This document shows, one piece after another, positions 7,615 through 16,364 of a stretch of DNA of 35,251 bases. How positions within the stretch are numbered: position 1 is the stretch's first letter; each line of letters begins with the position of its first letter. The notes below the pieces were generated by a model that did no database searches, had not been told where the DNA came from, and worked only from the letters and a program-made list of their open reading frames with translations. The DNA is from Rhizobiaceae bacterium (GTDB taxonomy: Bacteria; Pseudomonadota; Alphaproteobacteria; Rhizobiales; Rhizobiaceae), in contig JASJDO010000007.1 in NCBI GenBank assembly GCA_030065115.1, positions 1-35,251 of the forward strand, read 5' to 3'. The translations under genes and the position numbers were made by a program.

Positions 7615-10452
7615 ATGCCCTCCAAACCATCATCTTCAAAAGGCTACGGTGTTACAGCTGTCCTTGGCCCTACCAATACCGGTAAGACCCACATGGCCAT
7701 TGAGCGGATGGTTGCGCATGGGAGTGGCATTATTGGATTACCGCTCCGATTACTCGCGCGTGAGGTCTACAATAGAATTTGCGAGAAGGTTGGCGTTGCC
7801 AGTGTCTCACTTGTCACTGGCGAAGAGCGCATTACGCCAAAAACCGCCCAGTTTCAGGTCTGCACTGTCGAAGCAATGCCGGATCAAACGAACGTTGATT
7901 TTGTGGCAATCGACGAAGTGCAGCTTGCTGTTGATCTTGAACGCGGCCACTTCTTCACAGATCGCATCTTAAACCTGCGAGGCAAACACGAAACCATGTT
8001 GCTAGGGGCAGATACCATGCTGCCGGCACTGAGGGACCTGTTGCCTGGTATCAAGATCGTCACACGACCGCGAATGTCCGTCCTTTCCTACGCAGGGTCC
8101 AAAAAGATAACACGCATGCCTTCCCGCTCCGCCATAGTGGCATTTTCTGCTGACGAGGTTTACGCAATAGCAGAACTGGTGCGTCGGGAACGCGGTGGCG
8201 CAGCCGTTGTGACAGGTTCCCTGTCCCCGCGGACAAGAAACGCTCAAGTTGCCCTCTATCAGTCTGGCGATGTTGATTTCATCATTGCGACAGACGCCAT
8301 CGGCATGGGGCTGAACCTTGATGTGAATCATGTGGCTTTCGCGCAGGACAGCAAGTTTGACGGGTATCAATATCGCAAACTGACAGCGTCAGAACTTGCT
8401 CAGGTTGCTGGACGTGCGGGCAGGTATACCCATGACGGAACCTTTGGTGTGACAAGTCGGGTTCAACCCTTTTCAGAAGAACTTGTTGAGGCCTTGGAGA
8501 CCCATATCTTCGAGCCCTACAAAGTGCTGACATGGAGAAACCGCGAACTCGATTTCTCATCTATTTCCAAACTCCAAAAATCCCTCGAAATACCTGCCAA
8601 TTCGCCACGATTGATGCGAGCGCCGTCAGGCACTGATGTCGTGGCGTTGGACAGCCTCTCTAGAGATCCGGACATACATGACCTCGCCGTAGGGGAAGAC
8701 AGGGTAAAACTACTGTGGGAAGTTGCGAAAATCCCGGATTACCGGAAAATTTCACCATCATCCCATGCCGAAATTCTGGCTGAAGTGTATACTGGCTTAA
8801 CAACAGAGGGGCATATACGCGAGGACTGGTTCGCAAATCTGGTAAACACCGCAGACAACACGCATGGTGAAATTGATGCTCTTTCTACCCGCATCGCGAG
8901 CATCAGAACCTGCACTTATCTCTCAAATCGCGATAACTGGCTTGAAAAACCTGCGGAATGGCGCGAAAAGACCCGTGAGGTAGAAGACAGACTATCGGAC
9001 GCCTTGCATGAAACCCTGACCAAACGCTTTATTGACCGCCGCACAAGCGTCCTCATGAAGCGACTGAAAGAAAACCGAATGCTTGAAGCAGAAATTGGTA
9101 CGGATGGAAAAGTGACTGTGGAAGGTCACGAAATCGGAGCGCTTCGCGGCTTCCGCTTTTCAATTGATGGTTCAAGTGGCAAAGACGCCAAGGCATTGAA
9201 TGCAGCCGCGACAAAAGTCCTGTCAGCAGAAGTGGAAAAGAGAGCTGAACGTCTGAACGCCAGCCCGAACAGCGACTTTGTATTGTCCAATGACGGTTCT
9301 GTTCGTTGGTTGGGTGAAGTCATTGCCAAACTTGGCTCAAGCGAGACATCTCTCAAGCCGCGCATAATCATGCTGGCCGATGAATATCTGACGGGCCCAA
9401 CGCTTGATAAGGTCACTGCCCGAATAGATCGCTGGTTGGCAAACCACGTAAATACCGTGTTGAAACCTCTTGCTGATCTTGAGAACAATCAGGAATTGCA
9501 GGGCATCGCAAAAGGTGTGGCCTTCAGGCTCCTGGAGAACATGGGGTCGATAGATCGCAAAGAGATCGCCAATGACGTCAAAAGTCTGGACCAGGAAGCC
9601 CGCGGAAGCCTGCGGCGTTGTGGCGTTAGATTTGGCGCATATCATATCTTCATGCCAGCCCTTCTCAAGCCAGCTCAAAGCCAGTTAATCAGCTTGCTTT
9701 GGGCTGCACAAAACGACAAACTTGACGCGGACGGATTGTCGGAAGTTCCCGAATTATCTGCAGCCGGGCGTACATCTGCCCCAATTGATGAGAACTTCGA
9801 ACCTCATTTCTATGCCCTGTCAGGATTCAGAATTCTTGGCAAAAAAGCAGTCCGGATTGATATTCTCGAACGTCTCGCCGATCTCATTCGTCCAACCACG
9901 CTCTGGAAGCCTGATAGTGACGCACAGAAGCCAGAAGGCGCCATTGACGGGCGCGATTTCTTTGTAACACCAGCCATGATGTCTATCCTTGGTGCAACAC
10001 ACGACGATATGGAAGTCATCCTCAAGGAGCTGGGTTACAAATCCGAGTCCAGACTTGAAGCGGAAATCAAACCAGTGGCAGAGATCGCCAGCTCTGATCT
10101 TCCTACGGAGAAAGCTGATGCCGAAACACCAAAAGCTGAAACAGATACGATAGAAGCACCTGCGGAACCAAAAGACAACGCTGCAACAGCAATCGAAACT
10201 GAAACGCCTTCTGAACCTGAAGAAGAAAAACGGATATTGATCTGGCGTTACGGAGGTGCTGGAAACCGCAACAATCAACGACCGCCAAATTCAAACAAAA
10301 ACAAGAAAAACTTCGGCAAAAAAGGCCACCACAACAAAGCTGGTGGCAAACCTCGTACAAGCTCAGGAAAATCAAAACCGAAACAGGCAGACCCGGATTC
10401 ACCATTTGCGGCTTTGGCTGCTCTCAAGGCCGGCATGAAATCTGACGAATGA
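7615..10452 (+). CDS. SUV3/MgpS-like DEAD-box family RNA helicase with low-complexity tail
   Basis: This 945-residue superfamily 2 helicase is related to mitochondrial SUV3 and alphaproteobacterial homologues. Motif I is GPTNTGKT (18-25), motif II is Asp-Glu-Val-Gln (100-103) rather than DEAD, a GLN-rich ATDAIGMGLNLDV block follows, and motif VI is QVAGRAGR (263-270). An ATP-dependent RNA unwinding role, perhaps in decay or ribosome maturation, is family inference. The C-terminus is unusual: an acidic Ala/Glu/Thr-rich linker (about 820-870), the short ILIWRYGG segment, then an Asn/Lys/Gly-rich basic tail (about 881-930) that probably binds RNA. The ATG at 7615 has no obvious ribosome site. 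The stop overlaps the start of the next gene by 4 nt. Confidence 0.93.
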   Translation: MPSKPSSSKGYGVTAVLGPTNTGKTHMAIERMVAHGSGIIGLPLRLLAREVYNRICEKVGVASVSLVTGEERITPKTAQFQVCTVEAMPDQTNVDFVAIDEVQLAVDLERGHFFTDRILNLRGKHETMLLGADTMLPALRDLLPGIKIVTRPRMSVLSYAGSKKITRMPSRSAIVAFSADEVYAIAELVRRERGGAAVVTGSLSPRTRNAQVALYQSGDVDFIIATDAIGMGLNLDVNHVAFAQDSKFDGYQYRKLTASELAQVAGRAGRYTHDGTFGVTSRVQPFSEELVEALETHIFEPYKVLTWRNRELDFSSISKLQKSLEIPANSPRLMRAPSGTDVVALDSLSRDPDIHDLAVGEDRVKLLWEVAKIPDYRKISPSSHAEILAEVYTGLTTEGHIREDWFANLVNTADNTHGEIDALSTRIASIRTCTYLSNRDNWLEKPAEWREKTREVEDRLSDALHETLTKRFIDRRTSVLMKRLKENRMLEAEIGTDGKVTVEGHEIGALRGFRFSIDGSSGKDAKALNAAATKVLSAEVEKRAERLNASPNSDFVLSNDGSVRWLGEVIAKLGSSETSLKPRIIMLADEYLTGPTLDKVTARIDRWLANHVNTVLKPLADLENNQELQGIAKGVAFRLLENMGSIDRKEIANDVKSLDQEARGSLRRCGVRFGAYHIFMPALLKPAQSQLISLLWAAQNDKLDADGLSEVPELSAAGRTSAPIDENFEPHFYALSGFRILGKKAVRIDILERLADLIRPTTLWKPDSDAQKPEGAIDGRDFFVTPAMMSILGATHDDMEVILKELGYKSESRLEAEIKPVAEIASSDLPTEKADAETPKAETDTIEAPAEPKDNAATAIETETPSEPEEEKRILIWRYGGAGNRNNQRPPNSNKNKKNFGKKGHHNKAGGKPRTSSGKSKPKQADPDSPFAALAALKAGMKSDE

Positions 10453-10847
10453 ATGAACCCGTCACAAGCCAACGTATTGACAAGTGGCTTTGGCATGCAC
10501 GGATAACCAAGACGCGAAGCCTGGCACAAAAACTTGTGACTGGTGGCAAGGTCCGCTTAGACCGCGAAAAAATCACCAACTCGAGCTGCAAGGTAAACAT
10601 TGGCAGCGTGTTGACCGTTACACTGTCCCGCGAAATAAAAATTCTCGAAATCATTGCTTTTGCAGACAAACGTGGCCCGTACTCGACCGCATGTACATTG
10701 TACAATGATTTGAGCCCACCAAAACCCCAAAAGCATGGTGAAACGAACGATACCAAAACGATTGACGGTCTTGTTGCTGGTCCACGTCCAACGAAACATC
10801 AGCGCAAAGAGGCCATGCGCTTGAAACGGAATCCTAATAATTCCTGA
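10449..10847 (+). CDS. Hsp15-like S4 RNA-binding protein
   Basis: The product has 132 residues. An S4 RNA-binding domain occupies about 8-70, starting with the typical QRIDKWLWHARITKTRSLAQ and continuing as KLVTGGKVRLD. A basic tail with PTKHQRKEAMRLKR follows, as in Hsp15 (HslR), which binds free 50S subunits carrying a stalled nascent chain and helps recycle them. The ATG overlaps the helicase TGA (ATGA), so the two are translationally coupled and likely act in related RNA or ribosome processes. The following gene starts 117 nt later and may be separate. Confidence 0.92.
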   Translation: MNEPVTSQRIDKWLWHARITKTRSLAQKLVTGGKVRLDREKITNSSCKVNIGSVLTVTLSREIKILEIIAFADKRGPYSTACTLYNDLSPPKPQKHGETNDTKTIDGLVAGPRPTKHQRKEAMRLKRNPNNS

Positions 10848-10964
10848 TTCAGCAAAAAATCCATCTGCGACATCACGGCATCAGAGCAAGCAAGCCCTTG
10901 TTTAGCTGAATGAAACACGTTAATCGGTTTGCTGAAAGTTTGTCACTTCATTCTGGAGTTCTGA

Positions 10965-11303
10965 ATGACGTATATCGTTGATGATAACTGCATCAAATGT
11001 AAGTACATGGACTGTGTGGAAGTCTGCCCGGTGGATTGTTTCTACGAGGGTGAAAACATGTTGGTCATTCATCCCGATGAGTGCATTGACTGCGGTGTTT
11101 GCGAACCGGAATGCCCGGCTGAAGCAATCAAACCAGACACCGAACCGGGTCTGGAGAAATGGCTTCAGATCAACAAAGAATATGCGGAAAAATGGCCAAA
11201 CATCACGATCAAACGTGAAGGCCCAGCTGATGGTAAAGAATTTGACGGTGTGGAAGGCAAGTTTGAAAAATACTTCTCTCCAGAGCCAGGCGAAGGTGAT
11301 TGA
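10965..11303 (+). CDS. fdxA: Seven-iron ferredoxin FdxA
   Basis: A 112-residue [3Fe-4S][4Fe-4S] ferredoxin of the Azotobacter FdI type. By comparison with that protein, Cys9, Cys17 and Cys50 should bind the 3Fe cluster, and Cys21, Cys40, Cys43 and Cys46 the 4Fe cluster. Cys12 and Cys25 are the extra free cysteines. The long C-terminal extension ([19 protein letters not shown] onward) is typical of FdxA. It acts as a cytoplasmic low-potential electron carrier. The ATG follows CTGGAGTTCTGA, a good ribosome site. The order fdxA-carD-rpoH is a common Hyphomicrobiales arrangement. Confidence 0.96.
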   Translation: MTYIVDDNCIKCKYMDCVEVCPVDCFYEGENMLVIHPDECIDCGVCEPECPAEAIKPDTEPGLEKWLQINKEYAEKWPNITIKREGPADGKEFDGVEGKFEKYFSPEPGEGD

Positions 11304-11668
11304 TCGATTTTTGGGCGGCGCGTTCCGGTTATTTGATATTTGGCAATGCTTTCCGCATATGCAAAGGAAACCGTTAGGCATGTGATTTGTCTGCGGGTTG
11401 AAAAAACGTCGTTTTTGTGATATCGTTTCTCTAACAGAAAAAAACCGCATTGGTTCTATAATTGAAAATCTCAAGAGTATTGTGTCAGATCGCGCCAACC
11501 CTAACGCATAGTGGCTGGCCAAGGGGTATTTTTCCAATCTTGCTAATCAATTGACAAACTCAAGTCGATTTTGCTGCCGACTGTTCGCGAAGAACTTTCA
11601 GCGGTGCAGAACCTGTGTCTGTGTGTAGTTAATCAACCGGTCCTGGGCCGGAAACAAAGGAGCCAAAC
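11304..11668. other. 365-nt intergenic region between fdxA and carD
   Basis: No credible gene is seen here. It holds a perfect 15-bp dyad, AAAAACG-T-CGTTTTT (11402-11416). A TATAAT sequence lies at 11457-11462 without a good -35. A hairpin-like stretch is followed by TATTTTT (about 11497-11535), which might end the fdxA transcript. A consensus TTGACA lies at 11551-11556 but without a clear -10 at the right spacing. carD probably has a long or multiple-start leader. A ribosome site AAAGGAGCCAAAC precedes carD. Confidence 0.5.
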
Positions 11669-12232
11669 ATGGCAGCTGCTAAAAAGACCGTACAACGCCA
11701 GGGATTCAAGACAAGCGAGTTTGTTGTCTATCCAGCTCATGGTGTTGGGCAGATCATTGATATTGAGGAACAGGAAGTGGCAGGCTTCAAGCTTGAGCTT
11801 TTTGTAATCAACTTCTCACAAGACAAGTTGACCTTGCGCGTACCAACATCAAAGGTCGAGTCTGCCGGCATGCGCAAGCTTTCCGAACCTGCCAGAATTG
11901 AAAAGTCTCTGAAAACAGTTCAGGGGCGTGCCCGTATCAAACGCACCATGTGGAGCCGCCGTGCACAGGAATACGAGGCAAAAATAAATTCTGGAGACTT
12001 GATCTCAATCGCAGAAGTGGTTCGCGATCTTTTCCGGTCCGAAAACCAGCCTGAGCAATCATACTCCGAGCGTCAACTTTATGAAGCAGCGCTTGACAGA
12101 ATGGCTCGTGAAATTTCAGCTGTGAAGAAGGTTTCTACCACTGAAGCGGTCACTGAAATTGAAAAGAACCTGGCGTTGAGCCCTAAACGCGGCGCTAAAA
12201 CTGAAGACGACGATCAGGAAGAAGCTGCATAA
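11669..12232 (+). CDS. carD: CarD family transcriptional regulator
   Basis: The product has 187 residues. CarD/CdnL proteins bind the RNA polymerase beta subunit and stabilise open complexes at many housekeeping and rRNA promoters. The N-terminal RNA polymerase-interacting domain (about 17-65) has the typical EFVVYPAHGVGQI and LRVPTSKVESAGMR. The helical C-terminal DNA-binding part (about 75-165) includes the TMWSRRAQEYEAKINSGD segment and AEVVRDLFR. The acidic tail EDDDQEEAA is common in alphaproteobacteria. The start has an excellent AAAGGAG site and a strong terminator follows, so the unit ends here before rpoH. Confidence 0.96.
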   Translation: MAAAKKTVQRQGFKTSEFVVYPAHGVGQIIDIEEQEVAGFKLELFVINFSQDKLTLRVPTSKVESAGMRKLSEPARIEKSLKTVQGRARIKRTMWSRRAQEYEAKINSGDLISIAEVVRDLFRSENQPEQSYSERQLYEAALDRMAREISAVKKVSTTEAVTEIEKNLALSPKRGAKTEDDDQEEAA

Positions 12233-12258
12233 GCGTCTATATTTCAAAGAGTTAACAG

Positions 12259-12285
12259 CCCGGCAGAAATGCCGGGTTTTTTTTT
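12259..12285 (+). terminator. Rho-independent terminator of carD
   Basis: CCCGGCA (12259-12265), a GAAA tetraloop, TGCCGGG (12270-12276), then nine T residues. A perfect 7-bp GC-rich stem makes this a strong terminator, 27 nt after the carD stop. Confidence 0.95.
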
Positions 12286-12321
12286 CGTTTTCGTGAACAC
12301 TTTTTACTGTTTGTGTCGTTG

Positions 12322-12339
12322 CTAAGACTGTAGTCTTAG
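12322..12339. promoter_or_regulatory. 18-bp perfect dyad upstream of rpoH
   Basis: CTAAGACT-GT-AGTCTTAG has two 8-bp arms with a 2-nt spacer. It ends 17 nt before the rpoH start and lies directly upstream of AAAAAAGG, the ribosome-site region. As DNA it could be an operator. As RNA it could form a 7-bp stem with a UGUA loop in the leader. It is not a terminator because no T run follows. Confidence 0.5.
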
Positions 12340-12356
12340 AAAAAAGGTTCTCGGAT

Positions 12357-13223
12357 ATGATGCATCAGGAAAATATTGGCAAAAGCCTTATCAAGGCAGC
12401 GAGCAAAGCACCTTATCTTGAGAAAGAACAAGAGCACCAACTTGCTCTGCGATGGGCTGAAAAACAAGACCAGGAAGCACTGCACCAGCTTACGTCAGCT
12501 CATATGCGCCTCGTAATCGCCGTTGCTGCAAAGTTTCGCAGATATGGTTTGCCATTGTCTGATCTGGCACAAGAGGGCCATGTTGGGCTATTGGAAGCTG
12601 CTGCGCGTTTCGACCCATACAGAGATGTCCGTTTCTCTACATACGCCACCTGGTGGATCCGTGCATCGATCCAGGATTATATTTTGCGTAATTGGTCGAT
12701 TGTACGTGGCGGAACAAGCTCCGGACAAAAGTCTCTTTTCTTCAATCTTCGCCGGTTACGCGCCAAGATCATGAAAGACAACAAATCCATGAACAGCCAG
12801 GACCTCTACAAGGAATTGTCTGCGGCTATCGGTGTTTCAGTCAAGGATGTTGCCACCATGGATTCAAGGCTGAGCGGTCCCGATATGTCGCTTAATATGC
12901 CAGTGGCATCAGATGATGAAGCGAGTACGGAGCGTCAGGATTTCCTGGAATGTGACCAGCCCACTCCTGATGAAACCGTTGGTGATATTATAGACGGGGA
13001 GCGTCGTTCTACATGGCTGAACACAGCGCTCAACATCCTGAATGAGCGGGAGTTGATGATTGTCAATAAGCGGAGACTGAGCGAGCGCGGTGCAACTCTA
13101 GAAGAACTAGGCGATGAACTTGGAATTTCTAAAGAACGCGTGCGGCAGTTGGAAAACAGGGCACTGAAGAAACTTCAGGACGAGTTGGTAAAAACAAATC
13201 CTGAAATTGTTCATCTGATCTAA
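12357..13223 (+). CDS. rpoH: RNA polymerase sigma-32 factor, RpoH2 type
   Basis: A 288-residue heat-shock-family sigma factor. Region 2 (about 41-112) contains RLVIAVAAKFRRYGLPLSDL and RFSTYATWWIRASIQDYILR. The RpoH box QKSLFFNLRRLR is at 124-135. Region 4 with its helix-turn-helix (LEELGDELGISKERVRQLE) is at about 248-266. The FRRYGLPLSDL, QEGHVGLLEAA and SIVRGGTSS blocks match the RpoH2 subgroup of rhizobia better than RpoH1, so a role in oxidative or general stress is likely (inference). Met1 or Met2 may be the start, as the codons are adjacent. An 18-bp dyad lies just upstream. The gene is convergent with the M48 peptidase gene. Confidence 0.94.
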   Translation: MMHQENIGKSLIKAASKAPYLEKEQEHQLALRWAEKQDQEALHQLTSAHMRLVIAVAAKFRRYGLPLSDLAQEGHVGLLEAAARFDPYRDVRFSTYATWWIRASIQDYILRNWSIVRGGTSSGQKSLFFNLRRLRAKIMKDNKSMNSQDLYKELSAAIGVSVKDVATMDSRLSGPDMSLNMPVASDDEASTERQDFLECDQPTPDETVGDIIDGERRSTWLNTALNILNERELMIVNKRRLSERGATLEELGDELGISKERVRQLENRALKKLQDELVKTNPEIVHLI

Positions 13224-13246
13224 AGCCTGGCGACACCCTCATCTTG

Positions 13247-14743
13247 CTATCTGCTGGTGACAATCTTCACCCGCATTCCCGGTTGAACAACATCATCAGA
13301 AGAAAGCCCGTTGATTAATCTGAACAAAGCCAATTGCTTGTTGGTACCTTGCATGCGGGAAGCGATGCGGGTTTGTGTGTCCCCTGCCTGAGCTTGAACA
13401 ACCTTGACTCGCAAGGGTTTCAACTGGGCAACTTCCCTTTCAGAAAGGGTTCTGAAGCTTCCTGTTATCTGACGGGAAACAGCATCCAGATTGGTATTCG
13501 TCTGCGGGGCAGCGGTAATAAACCTGAACACTTGACTGTCGTCGCGAACAACACGCACCTTAAAACGCCAGCCATCTCCCCGTGCAGTGGCACTTGCAGT
13601 CTTCAAGTCATTGAGCGTCTCTTCGCGAATGGTTTCCTCAACAAGTCCGGTAATCCAGCCACTTTGGAGATATTCAGTCAGTGATGTGCGCTTTGAAACG
13701 ACTGTTGCGTCAAAACGGGTTGCTATATCATTTGGGCCAGAAACAAGAACCGCTTTCGACTGGTTGTCGATGCGGAAACCTGAAGGTGCTTTGAACGTCA
13801 CTCCTAGTCCGGCATGCGAAAAAGTCCGACCGCGAACAAAGCCTTCTTCCGGCGTATCGCCAAACATCATGCCATCAATACCGGCATAGTAACGTTCAGC
13901 ACCTCGTTCTCCAATTCCCGGTGCGCCGAAAAACCGTGCATGACGTCTCGCAAGTTCGACACGCTTCGGAGTTGAGGGATGGCTTGAGGCAAAGTTCTCA
14001 GTATCATCAAAACTTTTATCGCCTGACAAAAATGCCCGATAGGCGTCCATGGTCCTTAAAAACCGTTCGGCCGCATAAGGATCATAACCTGCACGGCCAA
14101 TCATGCGAATACCGATCGTATCAGCCTGTAATTCCTGATCCTGAGAAAAGGCTGCGAGGCGCAGCTTGTTGGCTGCAACCGCAAATTGCCCAGCGGTGTT
14201 GCCTCCCAAAACCTGATTGGCAACGCGTTCTCCGATAGCTGCACCTTCGAGTTGTTCCTTGCGAACAATTGCGTGGTTGGCGCTCACATGCGCCATCTCA
14301 TGAGCAAGTACGGCCGCCACTTCGGAAGAATCATTCGCCAATGCAAGCAACCCGCGGGTTACGTACAAATAACCACCCGGCAAAGCAAAGGCGTTGACCT
14401 TGGGCGAATCCAACAGTGTTACCTTGAAAACCCGTGATGGATCTTCGGAAACACTGACCAATTTACCGATAACAACCGCAATAAGCTTCTCGGCTTTCGG
14501 ATTGGAGTACACCCCGCCGTAGCGAGCGACAACGAGAGGGTGTTCTTTTTTACCAATGCTTTCTTGAGGATCTTCCGGACGCACCCAACTGGAGGTAAGA
14601 CTTGTTTTCTCATTCAATCCTGAATTGGGGTCCACACAGCCAACAAGAGTAAGGGTCGCCAGAACAATTCCTGCCAACTTGCGTCTTACAGAAGAAGACG
14701 CCTCACCGCCGAGGCAATGTGAATGGTACAATCTTTCGTTCAC
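13247..14743 (-). CDS. M48 family metallopeptidase lipoprotein with LysM domain
   Basis: The product has 498 residues. The N-terminus carries a lipoprotein signal: Arg-Arg-Lys, a hydrophobic stretch and the lipobox Leu33-Val-Gly-Cys36. The zinc motif is HEMAH (148-152) with the third ligand Glu214 in ELQAD, so it should be an active Zn protease. The C-terminus (about 442-498) is a LysM-like peptidoglycan-binding domain (VQAQAGDTQTRIASRMQG, then a PGMRVKIV end). By analogy with BepA/LoiP-type proteases it probably works in outer membrane or periplasmic quality control. The start is a GTG at 14743. No ATG precedes the signal sequence, so GTG or the nearby TTG (codon 5) is needed. Confidence 0.92.
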   Translation of the reverse strand: MNERLYHSHCLGGEASSSVRRKLAGIVLATLTLVGCVDPNSGLNEKTSLTSSWVRPEDPQESIGKKEHPLVVARYGGVYSNPKAEKLIAVVIGKLVSVSEDPSRVFKVTLLDSPKVNAFALPGGYLYVTRGLLALANDSSEVAAVLAHEMAHVSANHAIVRKEQLEGAAIGERVANQVLGGNTAGQFAVAANKLRLAAFSQDQELQADTIGIRMIGRAGYDPYAAERFLRTMDAYRAFLSGDKSFDDTENFASSHPSTPKRVELARRHARFFGAPGIGERGAERYYAGIDGMMFGDTPEEGFVRGRTFSHAGLGVTFKAPSGFRIDNQSKAVLVSGPNDIATRFDATVVSKRTSLTEYLQSGWITGLVEETIREETLNDLKTASATARGDGWRFKVRVVRDDSQVFRFITAAPQTNTNLDAVSRQITGSFRTLSEREVAQLKPLRVKVVQAQAGDTQTRIASRMQGTNKQLALFRLINGLSSDDVVQPGMRVKIVTSR

Positions 14744-14903
14744 TACGCCCGCTTAACTATCGACTTGTCTCCGAAGATATATGATTCATGCTCCAAATTC
14801 GCAGAATTCTCGCAGATATCGATCAAATTCGCCTACAAAAGCTTACACTCAGTTAAATTCCAAATTTTGGCCTAAATGTGCAGATTGGGAGCAAATCCTG
14901 ATG

Positions 14904-16211
14904 CTACGAGGTCGTTGGCCGACCGATTGAATGATAGTCGAAGTCTTTCACCTCGTCCAATGGATAAATATTTCGCAAATCAACAAGGGTTGGGGACTTC
15001 AAGAGCGCCTTCATTCGGCCCTTGTCCAATGCGCGGAACTCGTTCCACTCCGTTAATATGACTGCGGCATCCGCATCTTCCATACATTCATAGGCACCAT
15101 CACAAAACTCGACATTGTCAAGCAATTCTGAAGCTTCCTTTAGCCCTTGAGGGTCGTATGCACGTATGTTGGCGCCCCTTTCCTGAAGTCCTGGTACGAT
15201 CACAAGGCTGGGGGCTTCTCGCATATCGTCCGTATTCGGCTTGAATGTCAGTCCCAGTATAGCAATGGTTTTGCCAGAAACTGAACCACCCATCGCTTTT
15301 TCGATCCGCTGGATCATGGATACTTTTCGCTCGTCATTCGATTTGATTACCGTATCAACAATGCTGATAGGTGCATCATAGTCATGGGCTGTCTTAGACA
15401 AGGCGAGCGTATCTTTTGGGAAACAGGAACCACCATATCCGGGACCTGCATGCAGGAATTTCGACCCGATCCGGTTATCAAGACCTATGCCTTTGGCAAC
15501 CTGTTGCACATTGGCACCTACCGCATCACAAAGGTCAGAGATTTCATTGATAAAGCCGATTTTGACTGCAAGAAACGCGTTTGCCGCATATTTGATCAAT
15601 TCAGCAGTGCGTCGCTCCGTTTTCAGCAATGGAGTCTCATTCAGATAAAGCGGTCGGTATAATTCGGTCATCGCTTCAAAGGCTTTGTCCGACTGTGCTC
15701 CAACCACCACACGATCAGGGCGCTTAAAGTCTTCAATCGCAGCGCCTTCACGCAAAAACTCGGGGTTGGACGCCACATCAAATTCTGCAGAAGGGTTTGT
15801 CTTCTGAACAATGGCATCCACTTCATCGCCGGTTCCCACAGGAACGGTCGATTTGTTAACGATAACTGTATAGCCTTTGAGGTATCCGGCAATCTCCTCT
15901 GCAGCTGCATAGACATAACTCAGATCGGCATGGCCATCACCACGACGGGTTGGTGTGCCAACGGCTATAAAGACGATGTCGGCTTCACCAATTGCCGTTT
16001 CAGGATCCGTCGTAAAATCCAGACGCCCCGCCTTCACATTGGTGTCAACAAGAACATCCAGGCCAGGTTCATAAATCGGCATAACGCCATTCTCGAGATT
16101 GTCGATTTTAGACTGATCCTTATCGACACAAGTTACGGTATGACCAAAGTCCGCAAAACACGCGCCGGAAACCAGCCCTACATATCCTGTCCCAATCATG
16201 ACCACACGCAT
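14904..16211 (-). CDS. ugd: UDP-glucose 6-dehydrogenase
   Basis: A 435-residue enzyme that oxidises UDP-glucose to UDP-glucuronate with two NAD+, a precursor for acidic exopolysaccharides or glycolipids. The N-terminal Rossmann motif is MIGTGYVGLVSGACFADFGH (5-24). The catalytic nucleophile Cys263 lies in GPGYGGSCFPKD. The STVPVGTG segment (121-128) and NPEFLREG (149-156) are characteristic, and ILGLTFKPNTDDMREAPS marks the C-terminal UDP-binding domain. The length is normal. It lies behind the M48 gene on the same strand but with about 160 nt between them, and it is divergent from the sensor kinase gene, from which it is separated by 153 nt. Confidence 0.97.
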   Translation of the reverse strand: MRVVMIGTGYVGLVSGACFADFGHTVTCVDKDQSKIDNLENGVMPIYEPGLDVLVDTNVKAGRLDFTTDPETAIGEADIVFIAVGTPTRRGDGHADLSYVYAAAEEIAGYLKGYTVIVNKSTVPVGTGDEVDAIVQKTNPSAEFDVASNPEFLREGAAIEDFKRPDRVVVGAQSDKAFEAMTELYRPLYLNETPLLKTERRTAELIKYAANAFLAVKIGFINEISDLCDAVGANVQQVAKGIGLDNRIGSKFLHAGPGYGGSCFPKDTLALSKTAHDYDAPISIVDTVIKSNDERKVSMIQRIEKAMGGSVSGKTIAILGLTFKPNTDDMREAPSLVIVPGLQERGANIRAYDPQGLKEASELLDNVEFCDGAYECMEDADAAVILTEWNEFRALDKGRMKALLKSPTLVDLRNIYPLDEVKDFDYHSIGRPTTS

Positions 16212-16364
16212 ATGGAATTCTCCTGGAAAATAATCGTGTTTGACCGCGAATTACGGTTCATTTTTGTAGCTTCGAAGCTGATGACTTAACCTGAGAAAGT
16301 GCCATCAGAACACCGACTGAATGCCACAAGCAGAAACGTCTTTCAACAGTCCTAACTGCAGGAT

